Source: Elgaria multicarinata webbii
Taxonomy: Eukaryota; Chordata; Lepidosauria; Squamata; Anguidae
Direction: 5' to 3'
Assembly (NCBI RefSeq): GCF_023053635.1
Contig: NC_086176.1
Coordinates: 73,232,536-73,296,535 of the forward strand
DNA length: 64,000 bases
In this document: positions 54,301 through 58,149 of the stretch, in pieces
How the letters are laid out: each line of letters begins with the position of its first letter
Numbering within the stretch: position 1 is the first letter of the stretch
Notes under the pieces: generated by a model
Told to the model about the DNA's origin: nothing
Database searches by the model: none
What the model saw: the letters and a program-made list of their open reading frames with translations, nothing else
Program-made: the position numbers and the translations under genes

Positions 54301-57300
54301 AGTAACATTTTCCAATCTGTCCCTTTCTTTTCCAATCAATCCTCCACTCTAAAACAAGAGAGATTTCAGGACACTTAACTAGCGAAATATTGTTTGAGGG
54401 ACATTTTTACAGATTCACATTTTCATTTATTAGGAAAAGGACATATCTTTTACCAGTGTCATATAGATGAAAGTTCCATTCATGTGGATCAGAGTGCTGT
54501 AATGTATTCCACAGGAAATGCAAACAAAACCTTGATATCTCTCAGCAAGCTGCCTCAGGGAATGTTTCATGTACAGACAACTCCATGTGGACTTTTTTAT
54601 CATCAATAACTGCACATCAGAAGTTATTTTCTCTTAACACTAATGCAATGGTGGCCAGAAAGAAGTAAGTACTTAACCTTTTCCCACTTACCTACTCTTT
54701 GCAAATGCCACACCCACCAACTGTTTTAATTAAGTCTTTCCCTCCATAATTACGCTCCGAATCAAAAGCAAGCCCAGCTGGTTGTGGGCCTCAGAGGCAC
54801 TTGCAAGTGACAACTGAGAGCCAGTGTGGTGTAGTGTTTGAGTTTGGACTGGACTGGGGAAACCCAAGTTCAAATCCCTACTCAGCTAATATCTCATGAA
54901 TATCTCCCTCTTCTTTTGGTAAAACAGCACCTATAAGCATGCTTCTCACTGGAGAACAATCAAGTCATTTTTTCGATTTCAGTCCTTACTCAGATGAAGT
55001 TCCTTAGGAGTGACAGTTTCACCCCAAACATATGCACTCCATTTAAGCTACACAAAGTTTGTTATAGAATAAAAAGTAGTAGTAGTCGCATTAGGGGGAC
55101 AAAGCACCAATGTTAATGCTGCCTTTATTGTATTACTATTTAATGAAAAAGAACGTATCAAAAGAAAAAGCAGGGAAGATTGAAAGTGAAAATAAAAATT
55201 ATGGCACGTTCTTTGCAATCTATCCACTATCAAAATGAAAATCTCTTATCAAGGGACCTATTCCATCCTACCCCATTTGTAAAGGCTTGAAAATTGATGG
55301 CATTTAAGATTAAAACTAAGAACATTTTCACACCTGCTTTATCTACATTACTATTACATCCTACCTAACTGATTTCCTTGAAATATCAATTTGGTGACAC
55401 CAGCTTATTTTTTGCTGTGTTGTTTTGTCATACAATTCTTTATACATGAAACAGTGCTGTTGGTGTACTGTCATCATATCAACAGCATAAAAGCAAAGTA
55501 TTAATTTTGCAACTACTATACTGAATCCCTATGAAGACTTCACCGAAAAACAAAATACCCTAGCCGTTAAAAAATCATGCACTGACAGCTCAAGAGTTAT
55601 TCTTGGTTCTTGCAACCCAGATAAGAGTTGGTTAACAGCAGTAGTGACTTTAGTTTAATCTCCTGGTTAGGAATGGGGAAGCTTCTTGTTCGAGATATTG
55701 AAGTGGTTTTCCAACTCAACTCCTATGGACACCCATCACCCCACCCGAAGTTCCACTAAAGCTAAATTTGTTGGCCTGCTGAAGGAAAGTCAGCATCTCA
55801 CGAGTCTACATTATCCTCCATCCTAGGATTTTCTGCGGTAAGAAAAATGATGGATGAAGCAAGGGGAAAACACAGGAGGGTTACAAGTGGAAGACAACAC
55901 CAGGTGCTTCCAGACAGAGGTCTCCTAACACTAGCAACCAGAAAGTATTGTGAAGTTCCTGTCTTGCCTTCCATGCATGTTTAGCCAGAAAAGAGTCCTA
56001 CAAGTCCTAGCATGATCCACCCAGCATGGCTGGCTGGGCATGCTGGGAGTTGTAGGATTATTTTTCAGGCTAAACATTCATAGGATTGTAGCCTTACTGC
56101 AATAAGGGGGGGGGGGGGGAACCAGAAGTAACAGTAAGAAAACATGGCAGGATTATGAGTAGAAAATCATATTTAACACCTAATTTAACTTAAATTTAAA
56201 CTTTGCTGTTTTAATCTCATATTTTAACCTATATTAATTTTTGCTGTGTGCTTTTATTCTGGTTATGCTTTTTATATTGTATTTCATATGTGTGTTTTAA
56301 ATTTGTTGGTTGTTTTTATGCTCTTCATGGTTTTAATTTTTGTGAACCGCCCAGAGAGCTTCGGCTATTGGGCGGTATAAAAATGTAATAAATAAAATAA
56401 AATAAAATATCTGAGCGCCCCATAAATTTCCATGAATGAGGCAGGGCAATGTCAGCATAAAAGTCACAACTGGGAACAGTCACCCTCTGGACCCAACCAT
56501 AGCCAGTGTGGTGTAGTGGCTAAAGTGTTGGACGGAGTTGGGAGATCTGGGTTCTAGTCCCCACTCGGCCATGGAAACCCACTGGGTGACTTTGGGCCAG
56601 TCACAGACTCTCAGCCCAACCTACCTCACAGGGTTGTTGTTGTTGTTAGGATAAAGTGGAGGGGATTATGTACGCCGCCTTGGGTTCCTTGGAGGAAAAA
56701 AGGCAGGATATAAATGCAATAATAAAATAAAAATAAAATTCTGTGAATGGTGCAGGACAAGATGGCACTACAAAAACCTCCTCTGGGAGCTCTATTTCTT
56801 TATTTACACAAACCCGTTGATGAGGGAAACAGGAAATAGCCACAGAATGCCTTTTGACTTGTAGCGCTATGAGCCCGCTGTCTGGAAGCACCTTAGGATC
56901 TCTTTTGATGTAACTGGCTCACAGCCAAGGAAGTGGGTGGGGCGGGGGGAGAACTCCCTTCACTTTAAAGGGCTGCGTGGCCGTATTTCGAACCACTCCA
57001 GCCCCACACAAAAATCACATTCAGCAGCCTCCCTTTCTGAAAAGACTCAGCTCAGCTGCCATTCCTAGGGCCTCAATCCAGGGCGCTTTGCTTCAGAACA
57101 GAAGCCTCTCTGGCGAGGAGAAGGAGGCTGCCTCCCGCCAAACTTTCCCCTATGGAGTCTTATTGCAGTTCGGTTACCTCAAAGCTTTTACACGGGGTGG
57201 GGGAGAAGGAAGGGGGCGGGCAGCTCTCCTCTCGCGCTAACTTTTGGGGACGAGACCCCGGACCTCTAAATGACTCGTGTAGAGAAGCTCTCGGCCTTGA

Positions 57301-57481
57301 GGATGCAGCAAGCTTCAAAGCCGGGGCACGGCCTCTCCTGGGCAGCCGCCTGAGGGCCGGTTATTTCTTTCTATAATAAACACTCCTTCAGCATCAGCAA
57401 GGAGTCTGGTTACAGCAGGCGCGCAGACAGGCCAAAACACAAGGGGCAGCCGTACTCACCGCTACTAGAGAAGGGCTCCAT
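7033..57481 (-). CDS. LNPEP: Leucyl/cystinyl aminopeptidase (IRAP, oxytocinase, placental leucine aminopeptidase), 18 coding exons
   Basis: This is a type II membrane zinc aminopeptidase of the M1 family. Family knowledge: it cleaves N-terminal residues from oxytocin, vasopressin and angiotensin peptides, traffics with GLUT4 vesicles and trims peptides in endosomes. Coding exons (minus strand): 57460-57481, 40850-41690, 37062-37200, 34394-34525, 33385-33505, 30934-31085, 30121-30234, 26550-26681, 22060-22191, 20168-20328, 18614-18702, 16594-16777, 15570-15726, 14427-14611, 12217-12378, 11226-11366, 10498-10579, 7033-7164. They sum to 3078 nt with consistent phases and GT-AG introns. Seen in the protein: acidic cytoplasmic tail with dileucines at 54-55 and 77-78, transmembrane helix at about 111-132, GAMEN at 429-433, zinc ligands H464, H468 and E487, and catalytic Y549. 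ERAP1/2 are excluded by the long cytoplasmic tail and MEPF start. Start chosen because MEPF matches the remembered mammalian N-terminus and the splice phase fits. Confidence 0.97.
7318..7452 (+). mobile_element. CR1 LINE 3' end
   Basis: The block contains GGATTCCTGCATTGAG and ATGGCCTTATAGGCCCCTTC, and ends in an ATTCTATAATTCTAT octamer tail, the hallmark of CR1 elements. Copies of the same end occur at 35519-35625 (reverse), 45052-45183 and 47553-47615. It lies in LNPEP intron 17. Confidence 0.8.
7564..7913. mobile_element. hAT-like MITE interrupted by a SINE
   Basis: The left part begins GGGCCTGTTCATATAATACG and the right part (7768-7913) continues with GTTTAAACTGTAGTTATATA and ends near TTTAGCTCAAAGTGCTTAAC. 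The uninterrupted family member at 58797-59015 shows the same order without the insert. This places the SINE insertion (about 7601-7767) inside an older element. Confidence 0.65.
7601..7767 (+). mobile_element. tRNA-derived SINE, 5'-truncated
   Basis: It carries the pol III B box GGTTCAATCCC at 7628-7638, preceded by CTTTGCATGCAGAAGG, and ends with GGCAGCTTCCTATGTTC. A second copy in reverse orientation (23383-23580) retains an A-box-like TGGCTCAGTAGTAG. It lies in LNPEP intron 17. Confidence 0.75.
7920..8440. other. Intron 17 stretch without an identified feature
   Basis: A 116-codon open frame occurs here by chance but has no recognisable protein character. A short palindromic phrase around 8320-8395 (CCAAGTTTCAAGTCATTTG and its partial complement) hints at a decayed MITE. 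Nothing else is supported. Confidence 0.4.
8470..8990 (-). mobile_element. L2-like LINE 3' end, reverse orientation
   Basis: Read on the complement, it encodes fragments of the usual L2-type C-terminal block (a CCACAGCCAGGG region corresponding to ...PWLWNALP... type motifs) and ends in an AT-rich tail near a GGGCGGCGTACAGAT box on the plus strand. It is flanked by ATT simple repeats at 8450-8470 and 8980-9010. Confidence 0.55.
9187..9336. mobile_element. Short foldback element
   Basis: CAACAGTTTTTCAGGGTGCC at the left and the complement of GGCACCCTAAAAAACTGTTG at the right form near-perfect inverted repeats of about 30 bp around a short centre. It fits a small non-autonomous DNA transposon. 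Confidence 0.55.
9700..10018. mobile_element. Nested MITEs (inner copy about 9835-9965)
   Basis: The inner element begins GGGGCCGATCTACACCAAGC and ends TGTAGATCCTGCCC, giving inverted termini around GATCTACAC. The flanks (TTAACCCATG... and ...CATGATGGGTTAGTGTGTCG) resemble the two halves of another hAT-like MITE, suggesting insertion of one into the other. Confidence 0.5.
10498..10579 (-). CDS. LNPEP: LNPEP coding exon 17
   Basis: This short exon (82 nt, residues 955-982) is found only by homology and phase. It encodes [11 protein letters not shown] then [10 protein letters not shown], aligning with GSYTIQNIVAG...FSTKTHLSE of human LNPEP as remembered. Acceptor TTTCAG and weak donor GAG|GTTTGT. 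Phases fit both neighbours. Confidence 0.92.
11226..11366 (-). CDS. LNPEP: LNPEP coding exon 16
   Basis: 141 nt, residues 908-955. It encodes [20 protein letters not shown], a hallmark of the M1 C-terminal domain. Acceptor CATAG after a long T/C tract; donor AA|GTAAGG. Confidence 0.96.
12217..12378 (-). CDS. LNPEP: LNPEP coding exon 15
   Basis: 162 nt, residues 854-908. It encodes [20 protein letters not shown] and [17 protein letters not shown], closely matching the family C-terminal helices. Donor TG|GTATGA splits tryptophan 908. Confidence 0.97.
12795..13165 (+). mobile_element. CR1 LINE 3' region
   Basis: It contains the CR1 3' block AACTCACTACCACAAGAGGT, AGGGGGTTGGATAAATTCCT and GTGCTGGACTAGATGGACCC. 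A related, shorter copy lies at 45915-46065. It lies in LNPEP intron 14. Confidence 0.75.
13788..13934. mobile_element. Foldback element with ~63-bp arms
   Basis: The left arm (13788-13850) begins ATTTCGGTGGGGCTGTGAAA and the right arm (13872-13934) ends TCCAAAGCCACACCGAAAT. The arms are inverted complements with a few mismatches and a ~21-bp loop. No coding content; probably a MITE. Confidence 0.75.
14246..14316. repeat. Compound (GTT)n(ATT)n microsatellite
   Basis: About 14 GTT units pass directly into about 9 ATT units. Read in the direction of LNPEP transcription it is (AAT)n(AAC)n, starting about 110 nt downstream of the exon 14 donor. Confidence 0.97.
14427..14611 (-). CDS. LNPEP: LNPEP coding exon 14
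   Basis: 185 nt, residues 793-854. It encodes [10 protein letters not shown] and [12 protein letters not shown], then [12 protein letters not shown]. This is the HEAT-like helical domain. An AAC/AAT microsatellite starts about 110 nt inside the following intron. Confidence 0.96.
15570..15726 (-). CDS. LNPEP: LNPEP coding exon 13
   Basis: 157 nt, residues 740-792. It encodes [20 protein letters not shown] and ends DLSSRLL, part of the alpha-helical C-terminal domain. Donor TTG|GTAAGT. Confidence 0.95.
16594..16777 (-). CDS. LNPEP: LNPEP coding exon 12
   Basis: 184 nt, residues 679-740. It encodes [20 protein letters not shown] and [11 protein letters not shown], the end of the third domain and start of the helical C-terminal domain. 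Donor GG|GTAATT. Confidence 0.97.
16778..18613. other. LNPEP intron 11, no mobile element recognised
   Basis: It contains a (GT)n run at about 17869-17899 and a G-rich GGGGTGGGGTGGGGTGGAG stretch at 17703-17721 that could form a G-quadruplex. I see no coding remnant or clear interspersed repeat in the rest. Confidence 0.6.
18614..18702 (-). CDS. LNPEP: LNPEP coding exon 11
   Basis: 89 nt, residues 649-679. It encodes [16 protein letters not shown], matching the beta-sandwich strand YLWHIPLSYVT of the family. The acceptor follows a C/T tract ending CCAG. Donor G|GTATGG. Confidence 0.94.
19195..19460 (+). mobile_element. Decayed L2-like LINE 3' end
   Basis: It encodes a remnant ending like the L2 C-terminus (frame giving ...[17 protein letters not shown]), then an AT-rich 3' UTR with TATTGTGAGCCACTGAGGGA and a TATATAAATAA tail. 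It lies in LNPEP intron 10. Confidence 0.6.
20168..20328 (-). CDS. LNPEP: LNPEP coding exon 10
   Basis: 161 nt, residues 596-649. It encodes [16 protein letters not shown], the conserved end of the catalytic domain and start of the beta-sandwich domain, then a less conserved lysine-rich stretch. The donor AAG|GTTTAT is weak, but phase and homology both require it. Confidence 0.93.
20690..20878. mobile_element. MITE-like foldback element
   Basis: GCCTTTTTGAATATGCAAGC on the left matches the complement of the right end (GCTTGTATATTCAAATGAAGGC) with scattered mismatches. Internal halves with TGCTGTGGCTTG and CAAGCCACAGCA also pair. Confidence 0.55.
20915..21940 (+). mobile_element. L2 LINE fragments
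   Basis: 20915-20995 is a typical L2 3' end (TGTACAGCACCATGTACATT and a TATAAATAAATAATAAT tail). The following ~940 bp begins with a decayed L2 reverse-transcriptase region (frame reading KTEVVLVGG) and ends with an AT-rich tail near 21940. It lies in LNPEP intron 9. Confidence 0.6.
22060..22191 (-). CDS. LNPEP: LNPEP coding exon 9
   Basis: 132 nt, residues 552-595. It encodes [20 protein letters not shown] and ends DNLWDSMNQ, matching the family helix after the catalytic tyrosine. Acceptor CTACAG, donor CAG|GTAAAC. Confidence 0.97.
22478..22545 (+). repeat. LINE 3' tail fragment
   Basis: CCCAGAGAGTTTCGGCTATG followed by a TAAATGTAATAAATAAATA tail, a decayed copy of the 3' end seen at 73-172. 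Confidence 0.65.
22628..22745. mobile_element. Foldback MITE (TGGGAGTTGT family)
   Basis: The element starts TAAGGGTGCAACCTATGCAT and ends TCCTACATGCATAGGACCCA, with AATGCTGGGAGTTGTTTAGG inside. Related copies occur at 43697-43843, 55966-56097 and 60505-60592. Confidence 0.65.
22748..22970 (+). mobile_element. tRNA-headed CORE/MIR-like SINE
   Basis: It has the pol III B box GGTTCTAGTCCCC, then a MIR-like block GACTTTGGGCCAGTCACAGA and a TAAATAAATAAATA tail. A second copy lies at 56497-56742 and a fragment at 54818-54905. Confidence 0.75.
22971..23155 (+). repeat. 185-bp near-identical direct repeat, copy A (intron 8)
   Basis: It matches 29228-29412 base for base except at three positions by my manual alignment. 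It begins directly after the tail of the SINE at 22748-22970. It has no recognisable coding content, ends TTCAGCTGACAAGACAAACC then CATG, and its family is unknown to me. Confidence 0.9.
23383..23580 (-). mobile_element. tRNA-derived SINE, reverse orientation
   Basis: On the complement, it starts near ATGGAGCTGTGGCTCAGTAG, with an A-box-like TGGCTCAGTAGTAGAGC and a B-box-like GGTTTCATCCC, and ends with a block matching the 3' part of the SINE at 7601-7767 (TCCTATGT). It lies in LNPEP intron 8. Confidence 0.75.
24307..24954. mobile_element. TA-flanked composite DNA element with GC-rich core
   Basis: The ends are inverted repeats: CTGTATTTCTTCGATTCTAA at 24307 and the complement of TTAGAATCGAAGAAATACGG at 24954, with TA on each side (24305-24306, 24955-24956). 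A complete 104-bp palindromic unit fills 24307-24410, and a second unit lacking its first ~18 bases fills about 24864-24954. Between them lie about 450 bp that are strikingly rich in G+C and CpG, unlike the surrounding intron. TA flanks fit Tc1/mariner/pogo-type insertion. No transposase is present. Confidence 0.7.
25080..25553 (+). mobile_element. L2-like LINE 3' end with (AAT)n tail
   Basis: The frame at 25103-25342 encodes [20 protein letters not shown] and [14 protein letters not shown], the conserved C-terminal block of L2-type ORF2. The 3' UTR then has GCCTTGAGGCCCAGCATTGG and ends in about 17 AAT units (25500-25553). It lies in LNPEP intron 8. Confidence 0.85.
25798..26230. mobile_element. 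Long foldback element with ~95-bp arms
   Basis: The left arm contains AAACCACAGTTTAGTAGC and CAAGCCTCCTCCTGGGCTTG. The right arm, reversed, contains the matching AAACCACGATTTAGC and CCAAGCCTCCTTCTAGGCTC. A ~230-bp centre has no coding content. Probably a non-autonomous DNA transposon in LNPEP intron 8. Confidence 0.6.
26550..26681 (-). CDS. LNPEP: LNPEP coding exon 8 (catalytic tyrosine)
   Basis: 132 nt (44 codons), residues 508-551, phase 0 at both ends, so its loss would keep frame. It encodes [10 protein letters not shown] and [15 protein letters not shown]549 aligns with the transition-state tyrosine of the family. The exon lies between the two copies of a 185-bp direct repeat described separately. 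Confidence 0.97.
27294..27381. repeat. (CT)n(CA)n(GA)n compound microsatellite
   Basis: About 13 CT units, about 20 CA units and about 11 GA units are in direct succession. The CT and GA blocks are mutual complements, so the tract can fold into a hairpin with the CA block as loop. Confidence 0.97.
28635..29205. mobile_element. Two L2-type LINE fragments in opposite orientation
   Basis: 28635-28760 on the complement encodes [19 protein letters not shown]-like sequence, the L2 ORF2 block. From about 28835 the plus strand encodes [11 protein letters not shown] and [12 protein letters not shown], then a full 3' UTR ending GCTATTGGGCGGTATAAAAA and an AAATAAAT tail. It lies in LNPEP intron 7. Confidence 0.75.
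29228..29412 (+). repeat. 185-bp near-identical direct repeat, copy B (intron 7)
   Basis: Partner of 22971-23155, same orientation, 6257 bp apart. It lies between LINE tails: an AAATAAAT tail just left, and GGAAGCGGTATATAAGTGCA plus an AAATAAAT tail just right (29413-29462). With copy A it brackets LNPEP exon 8. Confidence 0.9.
30121..30234 (-). CDS. LNPEP: LNPEP coding exon 7 (third zinc ligand)
   Basis: 114 nt, residues 470-507. It starts [21 protein letters not shown]487 is the third zinc ligand, giving the HExxH-x18-E pattern with exon 6. The donor ACG|GTAAGT is strong. Confidence 0.98.
30934..31085 (-). CDS. LNPEP: LNPEP coding exon 6 (GAMEN and HELAH)
   Basis: 152 nt, residues 419-469. 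It carries GAMENWG at 429-435 (peptide N-terminus recognition) and VIAHELAHQ at 461-469, where H464 and H468 bind zinc and E465 is the general base. The spacing between the two motifs is one residue shorter than in the remembered human sequence. The donor is CAG|GTATGA. Confidence 0.98.
31960..32500 (+). mobile_element. CR1 LINE ORF2 fragment
   Basis: The open frame at 31972-32283 reads like the CR1 endonuclease/RT linker: [10 protein letters not shown], then [15 protein letters not shown], then [14 protein letters not shown]. This order is familiar from CR1 elements. The rest, to about 32500, is lysine-rich and decayed. It is not a host exon. It lies in LNPEP intron 5. Confidence 0.75.
32753..33007. 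mobile_element. Foldback element with ~100-bp arms
   Basis: The left arm holds GTGCCTCTGCGTTAGCAG, ATGGGGCTTTTGTG and CCAGAAATGCTAGTTT. The right arm, reversed, gives GTGCCTCTGCTAGTTCCC, AAGGGGCTTTTCGC and CAGAAATGCTAGTTTT. The ends are AGTATCCTA and TAGATACT. Probably a non-autonomous DNA transposon in LNPEP intron 5. Confidence 0.75.
33056..33238. mobile_element. hAT-like MITE (GGGCCTGTTCAGAC family)
   Basis: It begins GGGCCTGTTCAGACAATATG and ends CATGGCTTAGCAGGTCTGG, with TTAAACCATGGTTATGCAGC inside. Same family as 58797-59015 and the interrupted copy at 7564-7913. Confidence 0.7.
33385..33505 (-). CDS. LNPEP: LNPEP coding exon 5
   Basis: 121 nt, residues 379-419. It begins [12 protein letters not shown] and contains [12 protein letters not shown], matching the family helix before the GAMEN exon. 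The donor is TTAG|GTGAGA, and the split codon completes aspartate 419 with exon 6. Confidence 0.95.
34394..34525 (-). CDS. LNPEP: LNPEP coding exon 4
   Basis: 132 nt, residues 335-378, phase 0 at both ends. It encodes EDGLVEDEF and [12 protein letters not shown], typical of the M1 N-terminal domain near its junction with the catalytic domain. Acceptor TTTCCAG and donor CTG|GTATGT. Confidence 0.96.
35519..35625 (-). mobile_element. CR1 LINE 3' end, reverse orientation
   Basis: It reads ATCATAGAATAGTAGAGTTG then GGAAGGGGCCTATAAGGCCA and CTGCTCAATGCAGGAATCCA, the complement of the CR1 ends at 7318 and 45052. It lies in LNPEP intron 3. Confidence 0.8.
36700..36970. repeat. GC-rich interspersed repeat of unknown family
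   Basis: A sharply bounded G+C-rich block in an AT-rich intron. On the complement it begins TTAGGGCTGTACTCTGCCTC and contains CGGACCGAGGCGGGCTGATT. It includes AATCAAGATGGTGAATGGC, which resembles a YY1 site. I infer a MITE or SINE but see no decisive terminus. Confidence 0.4.
37062..37200 (-). CDS. LNPEP: LNPEP coding exon 3
   Basis: 139 nt, residues 288-334. It encodes [20 protein letters not shown], the M1-family block. E296 corresponds to the substrate N-terminus-binding glutamate (E295 in human numbering). It ends with LSNMPK at an AAG|GTAGAA donor, and the acceptor follows a T-rich tract. Confidence 0.97.
37933..38838. mobile_element. ~900-bp foldback DNA element with repeated internal modules
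   Basis: The termini are inverted: GTTTGGATGTCACGATAG with CACAATGGGTTAAT at the left, and ATTAACCCATTGGGGGTTAT with CATGACGTCCAAAC at the right. Inside, the module AAAAGGGGGAAGTAGCTAGA / GAAAACCTT...TTTGCAGGAT appears three times (about 38089, 38212 and 38410). No transposase frame is seen. It lies in LNPEP intron 2. Confidence 0.65.
40085..40350. mobile_element. GC-rich hAT-like MITE
   Basis: The complement begins CAGGGCCGGTGCCAGACTAT and the element centres on an inverted repeat, CCGCCCCCCAACCCCAGC against GCTGGGGTTGGGGGGCGGG (about 40234-40307). G+C is far above the surrounding intron. It lies in LNPEP intron 2, about 500 bp from exon 2. Confidence 0.6.
40850..41690 (-). CDS. LNPEP: LNPEP coding exon 2 (cytoplasmic tail, transmembrane helix, start of ectodomain)
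   Basis: At 841 nt this is the largest coding exon (residues 8-288). It follows an AG acceptor at 41691-41692, and the donor is AG|GTAAAC. It holds the acidic cytoplasmic tail with IQLPRN near its start, the two dileucine sorting signals (54-55 and 77-78) each with acidic residues nearby, a basic/serine linker, a hydrophobic helix at about 111-132 and the [12 protein letters not shown] stem. The luminal N-terminal beta domain begins with [13 protein letters not shown]. Several N-X-S/T sites are present. Confidence 0.97.
42870..43245. mobile_element. Decayed MITE-like palindrome
   Basis: Repeated AACCATGG/CCATGGTT phrases are arranged with rough inverted symmetry (AACATGACACAAAACCATTG at the left; CATGGCTCAGCATGTCTGAA at the right). 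Boundaries are approximate. Short related traces lie at 43590-43640 and 43895-43955. Confidence 0.45.
43697..43843. mobile_element. Foldback MITE (TGGGAGTTGT family)
   Basis: The left end TTAAGGTGCAATCTTATGCA pairs with the right end TGCATACGACTGCACCCTTAA, with AGTCCTACAACCC and TTTGTAGGACTT further in. It lies in LNPEP intron 1. Confidence 0.75.
44100..45050. other. Intron 1 stretch without an identified feature
   Basis: It is mixed-composition DNA with overlapping short open frames at 44054-44325 that show no protein-family character. I see no terminal repeats or LINE coding remnants. Confidence 0.4.
45052..45183 (+). mobile_element. CR1 LINE 3' end
   Basis: It contains GGTGGATTCCTGCATTGAGC and ATGGCCTTATAGGGCCCTTC, and ends in the CR1 octamer tail ATTCTATGATTCTATGAT. 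Confidence 0.85.
45915..46065 (+). mobile_element. CR1 LINE 3' region fragment
   Basis: It reads ACACCAGTTGCTGGGGATCA to GGACTAGATGGACCCTTGGT and CCCAGCATGGC, matching the 3' half of 12795-13165. Confidence 0.75.
46070..47550. other. Intron 1 stretch without an identified feature
   Basis: AT-rich intronic DNA. I see no terminal repeats, coding remnants or simple repeats long enough to report. Confidence 0.4.
47553..47615 (+). mobile_element. CR1 LINE 3' end, very short copy
   Basis: GAGCAGGGGGTGAACTCGAT and GGCCTTATAGGCCCCTTCCA, ending in ATTCTATAATATTCTGT, the decayed CR1 octamer tail. Confidence 0.75.
48816..50424 (+). mobile_element. Tc1-like DNA transposon with ~210-bp terminal inverted repeats
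   Basis: A 1609-bp element flanked by TA on both sides (48814-48815, 50425-50426). The ends are CAGTCATGTGAAAAAGAAAG and the complement of CTTTCTTTTTCACACGACTG. Inverted repeats run about 48816-49024 and 50214-50424. It lies in LNPEP intron 1. The full-length structure with both TIRs suggests a fairly recent arrival, but the transposase is dead. Confidence 0.95.
49182..50159 (+). pseudogene. Tc1-family (DD34E) transposase, inactivated
   Basis: It starts [20 protein letters not shown], the paired-like helix-turn-helix DNA-binding domain of Tc1 transposases. It carries the catalytic motifs WTDETKVE (first D), [10 protein letters not shown] (second D) and [13 protein letters not shown] (E), with 34 residues between the second D and E. 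The frame shifts at an A9 run (49412-49420), meets TGA at 49690-49692 where an Arg codon would be expected after QRHVW, and returns to the first frame by 49902, so at least two frame changes and one stop are present. It cannot encode an active enzyme. Confidence 0.93.
50647..50892. mobile_element. Foldback MITE with ~45-bp inverted ends
   Basis: The left end TTGTTCACACATAACAGTGG pairs with the complement of the right end (CCACTGTTACATGTGAACAC), followed by CAGCAAATCATGGATTAA against TTAACCCACAAACTGCTG. No coding content. It lies in LNPEP intron 1. Confidence 0.75.
51651..52203 (+). mobile_element. Probable solo LTR of an LTR retrotransposon (fossil)
   Basis: It begins TGTCAGGATC and ends TCTCACA (TG...CA), is about 553 bp long and has AATAAA at 52158-52163 about 40 bp before the end, as expected of an LTR with R/U5. 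No internal coding region or partner LTR is seen nearby, so a solo LTR is likely. Clear target-site duplications were not found by eye. Family unassigned; it may be Gypsy-like. Confidence 0.45.
52741..52950 (-). mobile_element. L2 LINE 3' UTR, reverse orientation
   Basis: An ATT simple tail, then TATATAGCACCATCAATGTA and CATGGTGCTGTACAGAGTAA, then ACCCTGCCGCATAGGCTTAC. This matches the 3' UTR of the copies at 60632, 62130 and 63390. Truncated before the coding part. Confidence 0.85.
53000..54810. other. Intron 1 stretch with little recognisable content
   Basis: A G-rich run lies at about 53036-53048. 53140-53300 has CCCCAACAGTATATTGGG and GTTCCCCAACCCTGACTT phrases that recall decayed repeats. 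No coding remnant is seen. Confidence 0.35.
54818..54905 (+). mobile_element. CORE/MIR-like SINE fragment
   Basis: GAGCCAGTGTGGTGTAGTGT and CCCAAGTTCAAATCCCTACT match the tRNA-like head of the SINE at 56497. The 3' half is missing. Confidence 0.65.
55966..56097. mobile_element. Foldback MITE (TGGGAGTTGT family)
   Basis: It contains CATGCATGTTTAGCCAGAAA and GGCATGCTGGGAGTTGTAGG, with the right side TTTTTCAGGCTAAACATTCA complementary to the left. It lies in LNPEP intron 1. Confidence 0.7.
56160..56410 (+). mobile_element. L2-type LINE 3' UTR and tail
   Basis: It matches 28970-29205 in order, ending TTTTTGTGAACCGCCCAGAG and GCTATTGGGCGGTATAAAAA with an AATAAA-type tail. Only the 3' UTR remains. 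Confidence 0.85.
56497..56742 (+). mobile_element. tRNA-headed CORE/MIR-like SINE, near full length
   Basis: The head GCCAGTGTGGTGTAGTGGCT gives an A-box-like motif, and GGTTCTAGTCCCC gives the B box. The MIR-like GACTTTGGGCCAGTCACAGA block and TACGCCGCCTTGGGTTCCTT follow, then an AATAAAATAAA tail. It lies about 740 bp from exon 1. Confidence 0.8.
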
Positions 57482-58140
57482 TTTCTTGCCGTGGGGCGAC
57501 CAAAAGCCCAGACGAGGAGGAAAAGAAACACACGCGTAATGAACAGCCCCCGAAAGCAAAACAAAAAAGCAGAACCCGCTGCTGCGGCTCCTCCTCACTC
57601 CTCTTTGTCGCTCTCCTCCTCCTCCCTGGGCTGCTGCTGTTGCTGCTGCATGTTGCTGGTCCTGCGGTCGCAGATAGGTTTCATGCAATATCAGCCGCCG
57701 CTGTCAACCGGCGGAATAACATCTCCTATGACGGGAGCAGGAGGGAGGAAGGCCGAGAAAACAGTCGCCGCCTCCGAGTCTGGCTCGCTTCCTCCTCTCG
57801 GCCGAACGGCTCCGGCTTGACTCAGCACAGCCGCCTTCTAAGCCGGTCCCAATCATCGACCATTTTCTGCTTTGGGGTTTCTCCAACCCCTCCCCCTACC
57901 AGGGCTGGGCTGTTTCAGGCTGCTGCTGCTGTTCAGGCCGCCGCCTCTTGTGTTCAGGCTGCCAGAACAGGCAGTAGAAGAGGAAGCTTGTTGTCCCAGA
58001 TCCAGTTGCAGCTACGCCATACCCAGACAACGCCTCTGTCAGACGTTGAGTGTTTAAACTGCATGCAATATGATTCCTTTGCATTTCCCTCTCCCCCACC
58101 CCCGTGCCAATTAATCTACAAAAAGGGACAATCCTAGTTT
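56980..58140 (-). promoter_or_regulatory. LNPEP: CpG-rich promoter island of LNPEP
   Basis: The region around exon 1 is far richer in G+C and CpG than the rest of the window, with CCGCC/GCCGCC runs at about 57690-57720, 57760-57840 and 57930-57950. The start codon is at 57481, so the core promoter and 5' UTR should lie at about 57500-58000. No clear TATA box is seen, as is usual for CpG-island promoters. An antioxidant/MARE-like TGACTCAGCA lies at 57818-57827 and a CCAAT at about 57848. The transcription start is not determinable by eye. Confidence 0.75.
57460..57481 (-). CDS. LNPEP: LNPEP coding exon 1 (start codon)
   Basis: The exon encodes MEPFSSS plus one base of codon 8. ATG is at 57479-57481 on the complement. 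The donor reads G|GTGAGTAC, a strong consensus. It lies inside the CpG-rich promoter region, and the 5' UTR must continue to the right, but its start cannot be fixed from sequence alone. The N-terminus is one residue longer than the human protein as I remember it, which shifts motif numbers by +1 as far as GAMEN. Confidence 0.9.
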
Positions 58141-58149
58141 CCTATGCCC

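Noticed and set aside
57410-57688. 92-codon minus-strand open frame upstream of and through exon 1
   Set aside because: It only reads through the real start codon and donor. The genuine coding part is MEPFSSS (57460-57481), and the upstream part is 5' UTR.
57640-58137. 165-codon plus-strand open frame in the promoter island, as a divergent gene
   Set aside because: CpG-rich DNA has few stop codons by composition. The protein is low-complexity Ala/Pro/Arg/Ser with no family character and no splice or neighbour support.
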